From contig NZ_CAMTTF010000005.1 of assembly GCF_947077765.1 (NCBI RefSeq), forward strand, positions 119,501-183,500: 64,000 nucleotides of DNA. Direction: 5' to 3'. The position numbers were made by a program, and so were the translations under genes. This document shows positions 51,988 through 62,685 of this stretch, one piece after another; position 1 is the first letter of the stretch; the number at the start of each line of letters is the position of its first letter. The notes under the pieces are model-generated. The model saw only the letters and a list, made by a program, of their open reading frames with translations, had not been told where the DNA came from and ran no database searches. This DNA is from Salinibacter grassmerensis. GTDB lineage: Bacteria; Bacteroidota; Rhodothermia; Rhodothermales; Salinibacteraceae.

Positions 51988-52332
51988 TCACCCTGGGGGC
52001 CAGCTCATGCGGCGCCCTCCGAGGAGATGGAGATGGAGGTGCCACACCGACTGTCCACCGTCGTCTCCACAATTGATGACCGTGCGGTAGCCATCACGCA
52101 GCCCTTCCTCCTGGGCCAGTTCCCGGGCCACTACAAATAGGTGCCCGACCAGGTCTTTGTCCTCCGTGTCCAGGTCGTCGAGCGACGGAATCGGCTTGCG
52201 GGGAACGATGAGGATGTGCGTGGGCGCCTCCGGATTGATATCGTGAAAGGCCACGCACCGGTCGTCCTCGTGGACGATATCGGCGTCTTCTTCACCGTCA
52301 ATGATGCGTTGGAAGATGGTCTTCTCGGACAT
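51988..52332 (-). CDS. HIT-family (histidine triad) nucleotide hydrolase
   Basis: This is a 114-residue HinT-like protein. The catalytic triad HLHLHLL lies near the C-terminus (QSVWHLHLHLLGGRRMSWPPG), and the N-terminal half has IFQRIIDGE, VAFHDINPEAPTHILIVPRK, all characteristic of HinT. It hydrolyses purine-nucleoside phosphoramidates. The start at 52332 (MSEKTIF) fits the family; the longer frame upstream does not. It is just downstream-adjacent to coaE on the same strand (55 bases to coaE's start). Confidence 0.92.
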   Translation of the reverse strand: MSEKTIFQRIIDGEEDADIVHEDDRCVAFHDINPEAPTHILIVPRKPIPSLDDLDTEDKDLVGHLFVVARELAQEEGLRDGYRTVINCGDDGGQSVWHLHLHLLGGRRMSWPPG

Positions 52333-52591
52333 GGGATCGGTCCACAGTCCGTGAGCGGGATCGAATGGACGGCCTCTTGTGCAGATGCCGTGCCACCACA
52401 ATATAGATGCGGCGGCCGAATCACAAGGGCCCCGTCGGCCCAGAGTGGCCCGTTTTGCGACGCCTCCGATACATGTGCGAACAGATTGACAACTATGCAC
52501 CCGTTTATTCCTGCTAAACAACACCAAGCGGAGTGGTCGGTACGCACGGGCATGGTGATTGCGCTCAGCTCTTTTTGAACATCCTTTTGCT

Positions 52592-53005
52592 ATGTCCACC
52601 GTTTACATCACCCGTAAGGTCCACTTCAATGCCGCCCATCGGCTTCATAATCCTGAGAAGTCAGATGCGTGGAACGAGGAGACCTACGGAAAGGATAACA
52701 ATCCGAACTGGCACGGCCACAACTACGAGCTGGAAGTGACGGTGGCCGGCGAGCCAGACCCCGAGACCGGGTACGTGGTCGACCTGGGCATCCTGAAGGA
52801 CATTCTCCACGATCGGGTGCTCGACAAGGTAGACCACCAGAACCTGAACCTGGAGGTCGATTTCATGGACGGGGTGATCCCGTCGAGCGAAAACTTTGCG
52901 ATCGCCATCTGGAACGAAATTGAAGACGCACTTCCCAACGGGGAGCTCCACTGCGTACGACTGTACGAGACCCCTCGCAACTTCGTGGAATACCGGGGCG
53001 AGTAG
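52592..53005 (+). CDS. 6-pyruvoyl-tetrahydropterin synthase homologue with catalytic Cys replaced by Asp
   Basis: The 137-residue protein is close to the eukaryotic-type PTPS (PTPS-II): zinc ligands His16 (FNAAHRLHN), His41 and His43 (NWHGHNYELEV), then ETGYVVDLGILKD, DHQNLNLEV and a final YETPRNFVEYRG. PTPS-II enzymes have Cys-x5-HGH; here the position reads Asp35 in YGKDNNPNWHGH. The codon is plainly GAT. This removes the usual catalytic nucleophile or base. It may still catalyse a related reaction (6-carboxy- or 6-pyruvoyl-tetrahydropterin formation). It is 51 bases before folE. Confidence 0.85.
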   Translation: MSTVYITRKVHFNAAHRLHNPEKSDAWNEETYGKDNNPNWHGHNYELEVTVAGEPDPETGYVVDLGILKDILHDRVLDKVDHQNLNLEVDFMDGVIPSSENFAIAIWNEIEDALPNGELHCVRLYETPRNFVEYRGE

Positions 53006-53056
53006 CCACGCCGGGGTTCTCCTCCACACGCTCTCTCACCGCTCTCACTTTCTGCA

Positions 53057-53716
53057 ATGGCTGAGAAAAAGATTCAATCGAGCGGGCTGCGCACCAACGG
53101 CTCCGCCGACGGCATGCCGCCGAAGCTCTACGAGCGACGCGACATCTACGATGAAGAAACGTCCAAGGCCCTCGGCGAGCACATCGAGGCCATTCTCGAC
53201 ATCCTAGGCGAAGACACAGATCGGGAGGGCCTCGACGACACCCCTGAGCGCGTCGCCCGTGCCTACCAATTTTTGATGCACGGGTACGCCCTCGACCCGA
53301 AAGACATCCTGCGCCAGGCCCTCTTCGAAGAGGCCTACGACGAGATGATCCTCGTCAAGGACATCGAGGTGTACTCGATGTGCGAGCACCACATGCTGCC
53401 ATTCTACGGCAAGGCCCATGTGGCCTACATCCCGGACGGCCAGATTGTGGGGCTCAGCAAAATCCCGCGGACGGTTGAGGTCTTTGCCCGGCGCCTGCAG
53501 GTGCAGGAACGCCTCACCCTCCAGATCCGAAACGCCATCGACGAGGTGGTCGATCCCATGGGAACGGCCGTCGTCATTGAGGCGAAGCACCTCTGCATGA
53601 TGATGCGAGGGGCCGAAAAGCAGAACTCGGCGACCACGACCAGCTCGGTAAGCGGCGAGTTCAACAACCACGCCACCCGAGACGAGTTTATGCGTCTTAT
53701 CGGCGCCACCGAGTAG
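53057..53716 (+). CDS. folE: GTP cyclohydrolase I
   Basis: FolE converts GTP to 7,8-dihydroneopterin triphosphate, the entry to folate, biopterin and queuosine synthesis. The 219-residue sequence has [20 protein letters not shown], the zinc-binding [21 protein letters not shown] (Cys and His ligands), [22 protein letters not shown] and the second Cys in KHLCMMMRG. It lies between the PTPS homologue and an SDR, all in the same direction, suggesting a pterin operon. Confidence 0.96.
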   Translation: MAEKKIQSSGLRTNGSADGMPPKLYERRDIYDEETSKALGEHIEAILDILGEDTDREGLDDTPERVARAYQFLMHGYALDPKDILRQALFEEAYDEMILVKDIEVYSMCEHHMLPFYGKAHVAYIPDGQIVGLSKIPRTVEVFARRLQVQERLTLQIRNAIDEVVDPMGTAVVIEAKHLCMMMRGAEKQNSATTTSSVSGEFNNHATRDEFMRLIGATE

Positions 53717-53786
53717 CCCCACGATCGAGTGGGGTGGCAGGGCTGCTCAATCAATCGACTCGACCCCCACAAACCGCCTCTCAAAG

Positions 53787-54485
53787 ATGATCGCCGTCGT
53801 CACGGGCGCGAGCCAGGGCATCGGGCAGGCCATCGGGGAGGCCTTCGCCGAGCAATACGATGCACGAGTGGCCCTGGTGTCGCGGACCCGCACGGCACTG
53901 GAGCAGACTGCCGACGCCTGTCGGGCGCGGGGCGGCACGCCACTCGTGCTTCCGACCGACGTGACCGACGACGCGGCGGTGACCGACATGGCGGGGGCGG
54001 TGCACGAAGAGTGGGGCCCGCCGGACGTGCTGGTCAACAACGCCGGGGCGTTCACCCACGTGCCCCTCGACGAGCTGACCCTGGAGGGATTCCGCGATCA
54101 GATTGACGTCAACCTCACGAGCGCCTTCGCCGTGACGACGGCGTTCCTGCCCGCGATGCGCGAACGGGGCGAGGGGCACCTCTTCTTCATGGGCTCGGTG
54201 GCGTCCCTGATGGCCTACCCCGGCAACGCCGGTTACTGTGCCGCCAAACATGGCCTCCGCGGATTCGCCCGGACCGTGCGCGAGGAGACGAAGGACGAAG
54301 GCCTCCGCGTAACCACGGTGCTGCCCGGTGCCACCGACACGCCTACCTGGGCGGGAAGCGGCATTTCGAAGGATCGATTCATGGCCCCGGAGGACGTGGC
54401 CCAATCCGTGGTGGACGCCTACCGCCTCTCCGACCGCACGGTGCTCGAGGAGCTGCTCCTCCGGCCGCAGGAAGGAGACGTGTAG
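53787..54485 (+). CDS. SDR-family oxidoreductase in the pterin cluster
   Basis: The 232-residue classical SDR has TGASQGIGQAIGEAFA at residues 6-21, LVSRTRTALEQ, NNAGAFTHVPL, Ser in FFMGSVASLM and catalytic YCAAKHG. It follows GTP cyclohydrolase I by 70 bases, with a short CCCCAC/GTGGGG hairpin (53717-53734) between. Its position suggests a sepiapterin-reductase-like step, but sequence alone does not separate this from other SDRs. Confidence 0.85.
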   Translation: MIAVVTGASQGIGQAIGEAFAEQYDARVALVSRTRTALEQTADACRARGGTPLVLPTDVTDDAAVTDMAGAVHEEWGPPDVLVNNAGAFTHVPLDELTLEGFRDQIDVNLTSAFAVTTAFLPAMRERGEGHLFFMGSVASLMAYPGNAGYCAAKHGLRGFARTVREETKDEGLRVTTVLPGATDTPTWAGSGISKDRFMAPEDVAQSVVDAYRLSDRTVLEELLLRPQEGDV

Positions 54486-54491
54486 CCCACG

Positions 54492-55007
54492 TCAGCGCTC
54501 GCCCTCCTCCGCGAGCCGTTCCGCCGGCACCCACGCCCACGTCAAGGTGCCGGCGACGAGTGTCACATCCTCCTCTGGGGCCGTGAGCGTCACGTCCACC
54601 GCAATCTGACCCAGGGGACGGGAACGGATCTGGCCCGTTTCGTCGTCGGTGAGGGTCGCCTCCGCCTGGACGGACTCCCGCGCGAAGTTCTCGAACGATA
54701 TGTCCATCGTGCGCAGCAGGGGCGAGGAGCCGTCCGGCACGTTGAGGGCTACGACGAGCCCGGTCGCGGTTTCGGCCAGGAGGCCGAGGGCCGCGGCGTG
54801 GAGGCCGCCGAGGTGATTTTGGAGGCGCTCGTTGTTGTCGAGGCGGACGGCGACCCGACGCGGGGTGTACACCTCGACGAAGCACCCGGCGGTGTCGACG
54901 AACGGGATCACCTCCCCCACCGCCTGAGTGACGAGGGGAGGCCGCAGGTGGGATGGGGTCTCGCCGTATCGATCGGCAATTCGAACAAACGGATTGAGGG
55001 CTGCCAT
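54492..55007 (-). CDS. Hotdog-fold thioesterase-like protein (DUF4442)
   Basis: The 171-residue protein is a hotdog-fold (PaaI-like) member, with NPFVRIADRYGETPS at the N-terminus, NERLQNHLGGLHAAALGLLAETATG (the DUF4442 core helix), and MDISFENFARESVQAEATL. It probably hydrolyses acyl thioesters or binds acyl groups; the substrate is unknown. It converges on the pterin-cluster SDR with six bases between stops. Confidence 0.8.
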   Translation of the reverse strand: MAALNPFVRIADRYGETPSHLRPPLVTQAVGEVIPFVDTAGCFVEVYTPRRVAVRLDNNERLQNHLGGLHAAALGLLAETATGLVVALNVPDGSSPLLRTMDISFENFARESVQAEATLTDDETGQIRSRPLGQIAVDVTLTAPEEDVTLVAGTLTWAWVPAERLAEEGER

Positions 55008-55258
55008 CGGACAAGGATCTGCTTGTGAGAATTAAGAGAGGGTCTACCGGACGAACGCTGGCGATGACCGGGCAGAACGGGACGACACGTTTCCTGCTTT
55101 GGTAACGTATGGCCCGTTCGTCCCTCCAGCCTTCAAAACCACACGTTTCGCCTGGATAGATCCGACACAACAGAGAACGTATCCCCCCTCGGCTCGTAAG
55201 GAGACTCCGCTCATCTTAACCCGCTCCCCGGACCCTCGCCACGCAGGTTCCTCGCGTC

Positions 55259-55810
55259 ATGCCCAATCCGTCGCTCAAGGACACCGCTCTCGACGAACTG
55301 GAGCGCCTTATCACCGAGAAGATGCCCATTACGGAGCATCTCGAGTTCGAGCTTGCCGCGGACGAGCAGGGACGCCTGCGCGCCTCCGCGCCCCTGAAGC
55401 CGAACGCCAACCACATGGGCAGCGCGTTCGGGGGCAGCCTCAGCATGTTGGCCACGGTCACCGGCTGGGCGATGATGCACCAGCTCGTGCAGGACGCGAT
55501 GCACGACGCGATGGAGGACATGCGCGAACGGGTCGAGGTCATGATCCAGGAGAGTGACATCGAGTACCTCCAGCCCGTCTACGAAAACATCTCGGTGGTC
55601 TGCGAGCCCCCGGACGAGGACGCCCAAGAGCGGTTTCAGGAAATGCTGGACCGCTGGGGGCGGGCACGGATCGAGTTGGAGTGCAAGATCAACGAGGCGG
55701 GGGAGCGGGCCGTCACCTTCATCGGCCAATACGTGGCCCTCGACCGGGGCGAGGAGCAAGGCGACGGCGCTCCATTTCACATGGAGAGTTGTGACCCCGC
55801 AGACATGTAG
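55259..55810 (+). CDS. YiiD C-terminal-type thioesterase domain protein
   Basis: The 183-residue protein has a hotdog fold of the YiiD-C/PaaI kind: LEFELAADEQGRLRASAPLKPNANHMGSAFGGSLSMLATVTGWAMMH, with the NHMGSAFGGS segment as the core helix entry, and an acidic helical region. Possible thioesterase; the substrate is unknown. It converges on a GNAT gene with three bases between stops. Confidence 0.75.
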   Translation: MPNPSLKDTALDELERLITEKMPITEHLEFELAADEQGRLRASAPLKPNANHMGSAFGGSLSMLATVTGWAMMHQLVQDAMHDAMEDMRERVEVMIQESDIEYLQPVYENISVVCEPPDEDAQERFQEMLDRWGRARIELECKINEAGERAVTFIGQYVALDRGEEQGDGAPFHMESCDPADM

Positions 55811-55813
55811 CCT

Positions 55814-56299
55814 CTACAGCACCTCTTCGTACATCTGATACGGCGGCTCGCTCATCCCCAGTGTCTCGTACGCCGCCTGGGCCGCCGCGTTGTCCTGCTC
55901 TACATAGAGACGGAGCCCACACACGCCGTCGGCCGCACGGGCCCGCCGGCGCACCTCACGGTGAAGGGCGGAATAGACACCCGTCCGCCGCGACGAAGAA
56001 CGCACGTACACACTCTGAATCCACCAGAAGTCTGCGTTGCGCCAGTCGCTCCACTCGGTTGTGATCATCAGGCTTCCGACAATCGTCCCCTCCCGCTCCG
56101 CGACGAGATAGAATGCCTGCCCGGACGTGTCGAACACGGCCCGCACACCGGCCCGCACAGTCTCGGGGTCAAGCGTCTTGTCCTCGGTCTCTTCCGCCAT
56201 TGCCTCGTTGAAGTGCACGAGCGTCTCGGCGTCATCAAGAGTAGCGCGGCGTACGGCGGGGGCGTCCGGCATGACGGTGAAGCTGCGTGGGAGACTCAT
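55814..56299 (-). CDS. GNAT-family N-acetyltransferase
   Basis: The 161-residue acetyltransferase has the GNAT fold: VRRATLDDAETLVHFN at the start, GTIVGSLMITTEWSDWRNADFWWIQSVYV as beta-4/5, then RRTGVYSALHREVRRRARA (acetyl-CoA pyrophosphate loop, R-R-x-G) and LRLYVEQDNAAAQAAYETLGM. Acceptor substrate is unknown. An inner ATG at 56272 is a possible alternative start. Confidence 0.83.
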   Translation of the reverse strand: MSLPRSFTVMPDAPAVRRATLDDAETLVHFNEAMAEETEDKTLDPETVRAGVRAVFDTSGQAFYLVAEREGTIVGSLMITTEWSDWRNADFWWIQSVYVRSSSRRTGVYSALHREVRRRARAADGVCGLRLYVEQDNAAAQAAYETLGMSEPPYQMYEEVL

Positions 56300-56509
56300 A
56301 GTTCTGCGCGACGCGAAGACGGATCCATTCCTTCCGAGGGTCCGCTCCCATACTCGTGAAACCAACCCTCACCGTCAAGCCCTCCCTGGTTGAGGGTCTT
56401 GTCGCCGAGCGAGCACAGCGGCGCCGTCTCGCTTTTGTCGGAACCACGACCTACGTTGCCAATCCGTTCAGCGCGCCTCCCGCTCCCATCACGACGGTTC
56501 CGCGGACGC

Positions 56510-57676
56510 ATGTCTCTCAACATCGACCTCGATTCGGTCGGAGATCCGCTCGCCGACCTCGTGCGCATCGACTCGACAAACCCTGCGCTCGGGGCAGACG
56601 GACACGGAGCGGGGGAGACGGAACTCGCCGCCGCCATTGCCACGCGGATGCGCGACATCGGGCTTGAAGTGGACCACTGGGAACCAGCCCCCGGGCGTCC
56701 CAACGTCGTCGGGGTTCTTCCGGGGGACGGCGACGGCCGTTCATTGATGTGGAATGCCCATACGGACACCGTGGGCGTCGAGGGCATGGACACCCCTTTC
56801 ACCCCCGTCCGGCAGAACGGACGCCTCTACGGGCGCGGCGCCCAGGACATGAAGGGCAGCCTCGTGGCCCAATTGATCGCTGCACGTGTCCTCCGGGAGT
56901 CTGACGCGTCGCTCTCCGGGGATGTGATCGTCGCCGCGGTGGCCGACGAGGAGCACAAGAGCATCGGCACCGAGGCACTCCTGGGCCGCTACGACGTCGA
57001 CGGCGCCGTCGTCACGGAGCCGACGGACCTGGAGCTCGTCCGCGCCCACAAGGGCTTCGTATGGATTGACATCCGGACGCAGGGCCGCGCCGCGCATGGC
57101 TCGCGCCCCGCCGAGGGCGTCGACGCCAACATGCACATGGGCCGTGTTCTTTCGGAATTGGAGGCGCTCAACCAGTCTCTTTCCTCCGACGGGGACCACA
57201 CGCTCGTCGGCCCGCCCTCTCTCCACGCGGGCCCGCTCCGGGGCGGCAACGCCCCAAGCGTGTACGCGGCCGAGTGCCGTCTGCGGATGGAGCGCCGCAC
57301 CGTGCCGGGCGAGTCCGCCGGGGACGCTTTGGAAGAGGTCCAGGCCCTTCTGCACGAGCTCAGCGAAGCGGACGACGCCTTCGAGGCGGAGGCCAAAGTC
57401 GCGTTCTCGAGAGGGGCGCTCGAAACGCCCGCGGACGCCGCCATCGCCTCTGCCGCGCGTGCAGGTCTGGCTCGCACCCTCGATACCGATCCCCCTCCAG
57501 ACACGGGCGCGTCGTTCTGGACGGACGCGGCCCTCCTGGCCGCCGCCGGCACCGAGACCGTCGTCCTGGGCCCGAAAGGGGCCGGCCTCCACACCACGGA
57601 GGAGTGGGTTGACCTTGACTCGGTGGCGCAGCTCGCAGAGGTGCTGGTCCACACGGCCCGCCGGTACTGCGCGTAG
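56510..57676 (+). CDS. M20-family metallopeptidase (ArgE/DapE type)
   Basis: The 388-residue zinc peptidase has WNAHTDTVGV (first metal His and Asp), RLYGRGAQDMKGSL (bridging Asp), VAAVADEEHKSIGTEAL (catalytic Glu pair) and a C-terminal GLHTTEEWVDL (His). ArgE, DapE and CPG2-like enzymes share these. It resembles acetylornithine deacetylase/succinyl-diaminopimelate desuccinylase; specificity is uncertain. The dimerisation domain spans about residues 170-285. The start at 56510 begins 20 codons before the conserved core. Confidence 0.88.
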   Translation: MSLNIDLDSVGDPLADLVRIDSTNPALGADGHGAGETELAAAIATRMRDIGLEVDHWEPAPGRPNVVGVLPGDGDGRSLMWNAHTDTVGVEGMDTPFTPVRQNGRLYGRGAQDMKGSLVAQLIAARVLRESDASLSGDVIVAAVADEEHKSIGTEALLGRYDVDGAVVTEPTDLELVRAHKGFVWIDIRTQGRAAHGSRPAEGVDANMHMGRVLSELEALNQSLSSDGDHTLVGPPSLHAGPLRGGNAPSVYAAECRLRMERRTVPGESAGDALEEVQALLHELSEADDAFEAEAKVAFSRGALETPADAAIASAARAGLARTLDTDPPPDTGASFWTDAALLAAAGTETVVLGPKGAGLHTTEEWVDLDSVAQLAEVLVHTARRYCA

Positions 57677-57687
57677 CCTCCGTGGAC

Positions 57688-58356
57688 CTACCCGTCCGCC
57701 CGGCTCAGCTTGTGCGCCTGGCGGGTCGGCTCCGGAATCTTGTACCGAGGACTGCACTCCAGCATCAGGGCCGCCGCGCCGTCGAGCGTGCAGCGGTGGC
57801 CGATGCTCACGTAAACCGGGTTCACGTCCGTCCGCGTCCGGAGCACCGTCCCGATCGTCTCCCCGTCGTCGACCAACGGCACGCGACTGCCCTTCTCGGG
57901 GCTAAGCTCCCCCTGCGGCGCCCCAATCAGAATCGACTTCGCGACGCCGACCGCCGGCACGTCGAGCAGTACGCCGAGGTGGCAGGCCAGCCCAAAGCGA
58001 CGCGGATGGGCCGCCCCGTGGCTGTCGGTCACGAACACGTCCGGCGTCGCGCGAAGCCGCTCGAGCGCGGGGAGCACGGCCGGCATCTCGCGAAAGCTGA
58101 GCAGGCCCGGCACGTACGGAAACGGCACCTCGCAGCGGTGAACCGCCTCGTCGACCACGTTCAGCTCTGGCAACTGAAGCACGGAGACGGCCGCCTGAGC
58201 CATGTCGTCGCGCACGCTCACATCGATCCCAGCGACGGTCTCGACCCCGTCCGGCAGGGCCCTCTCAGTCACCTCCGACGCCAATCGGCGCTGGATGCGC
58301 TTGGCCTCATCGGTCGAGACATTCCAGTCGTGGGACTGCGGAAGGGACTCGTTCAT
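57688..58356 (-). CDS. nfi: Endonuclease V
   Basis: Endonuclease V nicks DNA one base 3' of deoxyinosine. The 222-residue sequence has VETVAGIDVSVRDD with the first active-site Asp, PFPYVPGLLSFREMPAVL (substrate-binding loop), and VFVTDSHGAAHPRRFGLACHLGVLLDVPAVGVAKS. The C-terminal VSIGHRCTLDGAAALML is also conserved. It converges on the M20 peptidase gene, 11 bases apart. Confidence 0.92.
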   Translation of the reverse strand: MNESLPQSHDWNVSTDEAKRIQRRLASEVTERALPDGVETVAGIDVSVRDDMAQAAVSVLQLPELNVVDEAVHRCEVPFPYVPGLLSFREMPAVLPALERLRATPDVFVTDSHGAAHPRRFGLACHLGVLLDVPAVGVAKSILIGAPQGELSPEKGSRVPLVDDGETIGTVLRTRTDVNPVYVSIGHRCTLDGAAALMLECSPRYKIPEPTRQAHKLSRADG

Positions 58357-58647
58357 GCGGAAACTGACATTGTGGAAAAGCCGCCGCCCGGTTACCTCGG
58401 CCGGTCGGGGAGAAAGAGACCTCTTTTGGGAAAGAAAGCCACTCTCGTCCTCCGGGGCAACCCTTCCCTCCCCCAGACCCTGCCCCCTGTACGCTGTTCA
58501 GTGCTCTAGGTGCGCCGTGCCCGCGGTCCCTGCCCGCCCGCCACGCAACGCAAGGTCAAAGTTTCGGTGAATCAAGACGAAAAGGAATCCTGACCGTAAT
58601 GCGAGCATTGATATTGGGTCCCAAACGACGCCGACAGGTTTCGGCTG

Positions 58648-58721
58648 GGGTCCATAGCTCAGTTGGTTAGAGCGCTACGTTGACATCGTAGAGGTCAGTG
58701 GTTCGAGTCCACTTGGACCCA
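58648..58721 (+). tRNA. tRNA-Val (GAC anticodon)
   Basis: A 74-base cloverleaf can be folded: acceptor GGGTCCA/TGGACCC, D-arm GCTC-AGTTGGTTA-GAGC, anticodon arm CTACG-TTGACAT-CGTAG with GAC at positions 34-36, and T-arm AGTGG-TTCGAGT-CCACT. The discriminator is A and CCA is not encoded. A terminator follows at 58727. Confidence 0.95.
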
Positions 58722-58723
58722 CT

Positions 58724-58761
58724 GCTGCCGCTCTCAGGAGGCTCCCTGGGGCGGCTTTTTT
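58724..58761 (+). terminator. Terminator after tRNA-Val
   Basis: A hairpin with GCCGC/GCGGC and CAGG/CCTG stem segments is followed by a run of six T. It ends the tRNA transcript just before thrS (start 58812). Confidence 0.85.
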
Positions 58762-58811
58762 GTTGGCGGTGCCCCCGCCCGTGCGCTGTTCACCGAGGAC
58801 CCCTCTGCCCC

Positions 58812-60782
<1,971 letters not shown>

Positions 60783-60890
60783 CCGACCGCCCGTCTCCCC
60801 CCGCAGACCGCTCCGATTCAGGCGACCTTCACTGAAACCTCAAAGGGTCGTTCGCGTGTGTGATTACAGCATCTGCTGACTCGGTCTTTC

Positions 60891-61493
60891 GTGCTGGAGC
60901 TCGACATTCGCTCCACACGGACCGAGTTTTTCACTATCCCCGAGTTCTTCTCTCGAAAAACCCCCAACCCCGCTATTGCTGACGTCGATAAACTCCGCGT
61001 AAACCAAGAAATTCGTGCCGACGAGGTCCGTGTAGTCGAGCCCGACGGCGACCACGACGTGGTCCCGACCGGAGAGGCCCTCGACCGCGCTCGCAACCAC
61101 GAACTCGATCTCGTGGAGGTTGCGCCGGACGCCGACCCGCCCGTCTGTAAGATCCTCGACTACGGCAAGTACCGCTACGAAAAGCAAAAGGAGGAGCAGC
61201 GGCGCCGGAAGAAGTCGAAGTCGATGGAGATGAAGGAGCTTCGCTTCCGGCCCCGGACCGAGGAGCACGACTTCAACTTCAAGGTCGATCACGCCCGCGA
61301 ATTCCTGGAAGACGGCAACAAGGTCAAGGCGTACGTCCAGTTCAAGGGGCGCGACATCGTCTACAAGGACCAGGGAATGGACCTGCTGCGCCGGATGATT
61401 GAGGAGCTCCAGGAGATTGCCCGCATCGACCAGCAGCCGGAAATGGAAGGCCGGCGGATGGTCATGATCCTCGCCCCACACAAGAACAAGTAG
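60891..61493 (+). CDS. infC: Translation initiation factor IF-3, possibly initiated at AUU
   Basis: IF-3 prevents premature 70S formation and proofreads initiation. Conserved segments are [41 protein letters not shown], and [41 protein letters not shown]. The frame is open from a GTG at 60891, but IF-3 proteins normally begin only a few residues before the (I/R)VNxEIR segment. An in-frame ATT at 60975 gives an N-terminus of the usual length (about 172 residues in total). AUU starts are typical of autoregulated infC genes. Either start may be correct. Confidence 0.93.
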   Translation: MLELDIRSTRTEFFTIPEFFSRKTPNPAIADVDKLRVNQEIRADEVRVVEPDGDHDVVPTGEALDRARNHELDLVEVAPDADPPVCKILDYGKYRYEKQKEEQRRRKKSKSMEMKELRFRPRTEEHDFNFKVDHAREFLEDGNKVKAYVQFKGRDIVYKDQGMDLLRRMIEELQEIARIDQQPEMEGRRMVMILAPHKNK

Positions 61494-61666
61494 GACAACC
61501 GTGCCTTCGGCGTGGGCCTGCGGCTCGTGTGCGGCCCCGACCGTGCTCGAGCACAGTGCCTCTTTGTGGACTCTGTGCGGACGGGAACGCACGAGCGCCC
61601 CTCTCATACACAGCGTGTTCGACTTCTGCGTACTTCGTGAATGAATCCCCTCGGGGTGTTGCTGCC

Positions 61667-61864
61667 ATGCCCAAGATGAAATCCCACAGCGGTGCCAAGA
61701 AGCGCTTTAAGACGACCGGAAACGGCAAGATCAAGCGCAAGAAGGCAAACAAGGGGCACCTGCTAACCAAGAAAAATGCGAAGCGCAAGCGCCAGCTGCG
61801 CAAGAGCGTAGTCGTCGATGACAAGGCGAACCGGGATCGGGTTAAGCGCATGCTGTCCACGTAG
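61667..61864 (+). CDS. rpmI: 50S ribosomal protein L35
   Basis: The 65-residue basic protein begins [24 protein letters not shown] and continues [16 protein letters not shown], the L35 signature. It sits in the conserved infC-rpmI-rplT order. The start at 61667 is the family N-terminus. Confidence 0.97.
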   Translation: MPKMKSHSGAKKRFKTTGNGKIKRKKANKGHLLTKKNAKRKRQLRKSVVVDDKANRDRVKRMLST

Positions 61865-62020
61865 TCGCGCCGAAGATGCGGGACGGGCTATTCGATGGAG
61901 GGCCTTGTTCGGTCCTCCATCCGTTGTTTGTGGAGTCTTTCCCGGACACGTGTTGGCCTCCTGCTGGCGATCGACTAATTTATATCTTCGACTGTGTTGT
62001 CAAACTGACGTTCTGCTTTT

Positions 62021-62368
62021 ATGCCGCGCGCAACGAACAAGCCGGCGACCCGTCGGCGACGCAAGAAAATTCTGAATAAGGCGAAGGGCTACTGGGGCCG
62101 TCGGAGCAAGGTCTACAAGGTGGCCAAGCACGCGGTCGAAAAGGGCCTCCAGTACGCCTACCGGGACCGTCGCCAGAAGAAGCGCCGGTTTCGGCGGCTG
62201 TGGATCACCCGCATCAACGCCGCGACGCGCCAGCACGACGTGAGCTACTCCCAGTTCATGGGCCAGTACCGGAAGTCGGATCTGGACATGAACCGGAAGG
62301 TGCTTGCCGACCTGGCCGTTCATGACCCGGACGCCTTCGAGCAGGTTGTAGACCACGTGATGGAGTGA
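62021..62368 (+). CDS. rplT: 50S ribosomal protein L20
   Basis: The 115-residue protein starts [19 protein letters not shown], then [46 protein letters not shown], the standard L20 sequence. It ends the L35-L20 pair. In several bacteria L20 represses this operon by binding the leader; I did not identify that leader. Confidence 0.97.
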   Translation: MPRATNKPATRRRRKKILNKAKGYWGRRSKVYKVAKHAVEKGLQYAYRDRRQKKRRFRRLWITRINAATRQHDVSYSQFMGQYRKSDLDMNRKVLADLAVHDPDAFEQVVDHVME

Positions 62369-62381
62369 GCGGCGCGCGACA

Positions 62382-62443
62382 CGTGAGACGTGAAGAGCAG
62401 TACACGGGATCTGGAGAGTGGAAACCACGCATCACGTCTCACG
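62382..62443. repeat. Perfect 12-bp inverted repeat after rplT
   Basis: CGTGAGACGTGA at 62382-62393 is matched exactly by TCACGTCTCACG at 62432-62443, with 38 bases between. It lies between rplT and pheS and lacks a T-tract. It may be a stabilising hairpin or a copy of a dispersed intergenic repeat. Confidence 0.6.
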
Positions 62444-62574
62444 CCTCCTCTCCTTAGCTGTCCTGCTGCGATGTTGTCGATCCGTCCATCATTCCGGTTC
62501 GCCTTTGCGTTTCTGATCCCTTCGAGTCCGCAGGGGCGTTGAATGTCGACCGCCAATATTGCCGGTGACGTCGT

Positions 62575-62610
62575 CCCGCCCCTGCCCCACAGGCTCGGCG
62601 GGATTTTTTA
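62575..62610 (+). terminator. Terminator between rplT and pheS
   Basis: A hairpin with CCCGCC/GGCGGG and CCTG/CAGG stem parts is followed by ATTTTTTA. It lies 76 bases before pheS, so pheST is probably transcribed separately, or by readthrough. Confidence 0.8.
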
Positions 62611-62685
62611 TTGCGGCCTGCGTCTCGGGTCCTCGCCTCCGACGCCGCGTCGCTCTCCGTGACCCTTGACTCGCGACTCCCTTCC

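Noticed and set aside
61494-61666. L20-binding leader between infC and rpmI
   Set aside because: No pseudoknot or stem matching known L20 leaders could be recognised by eye.
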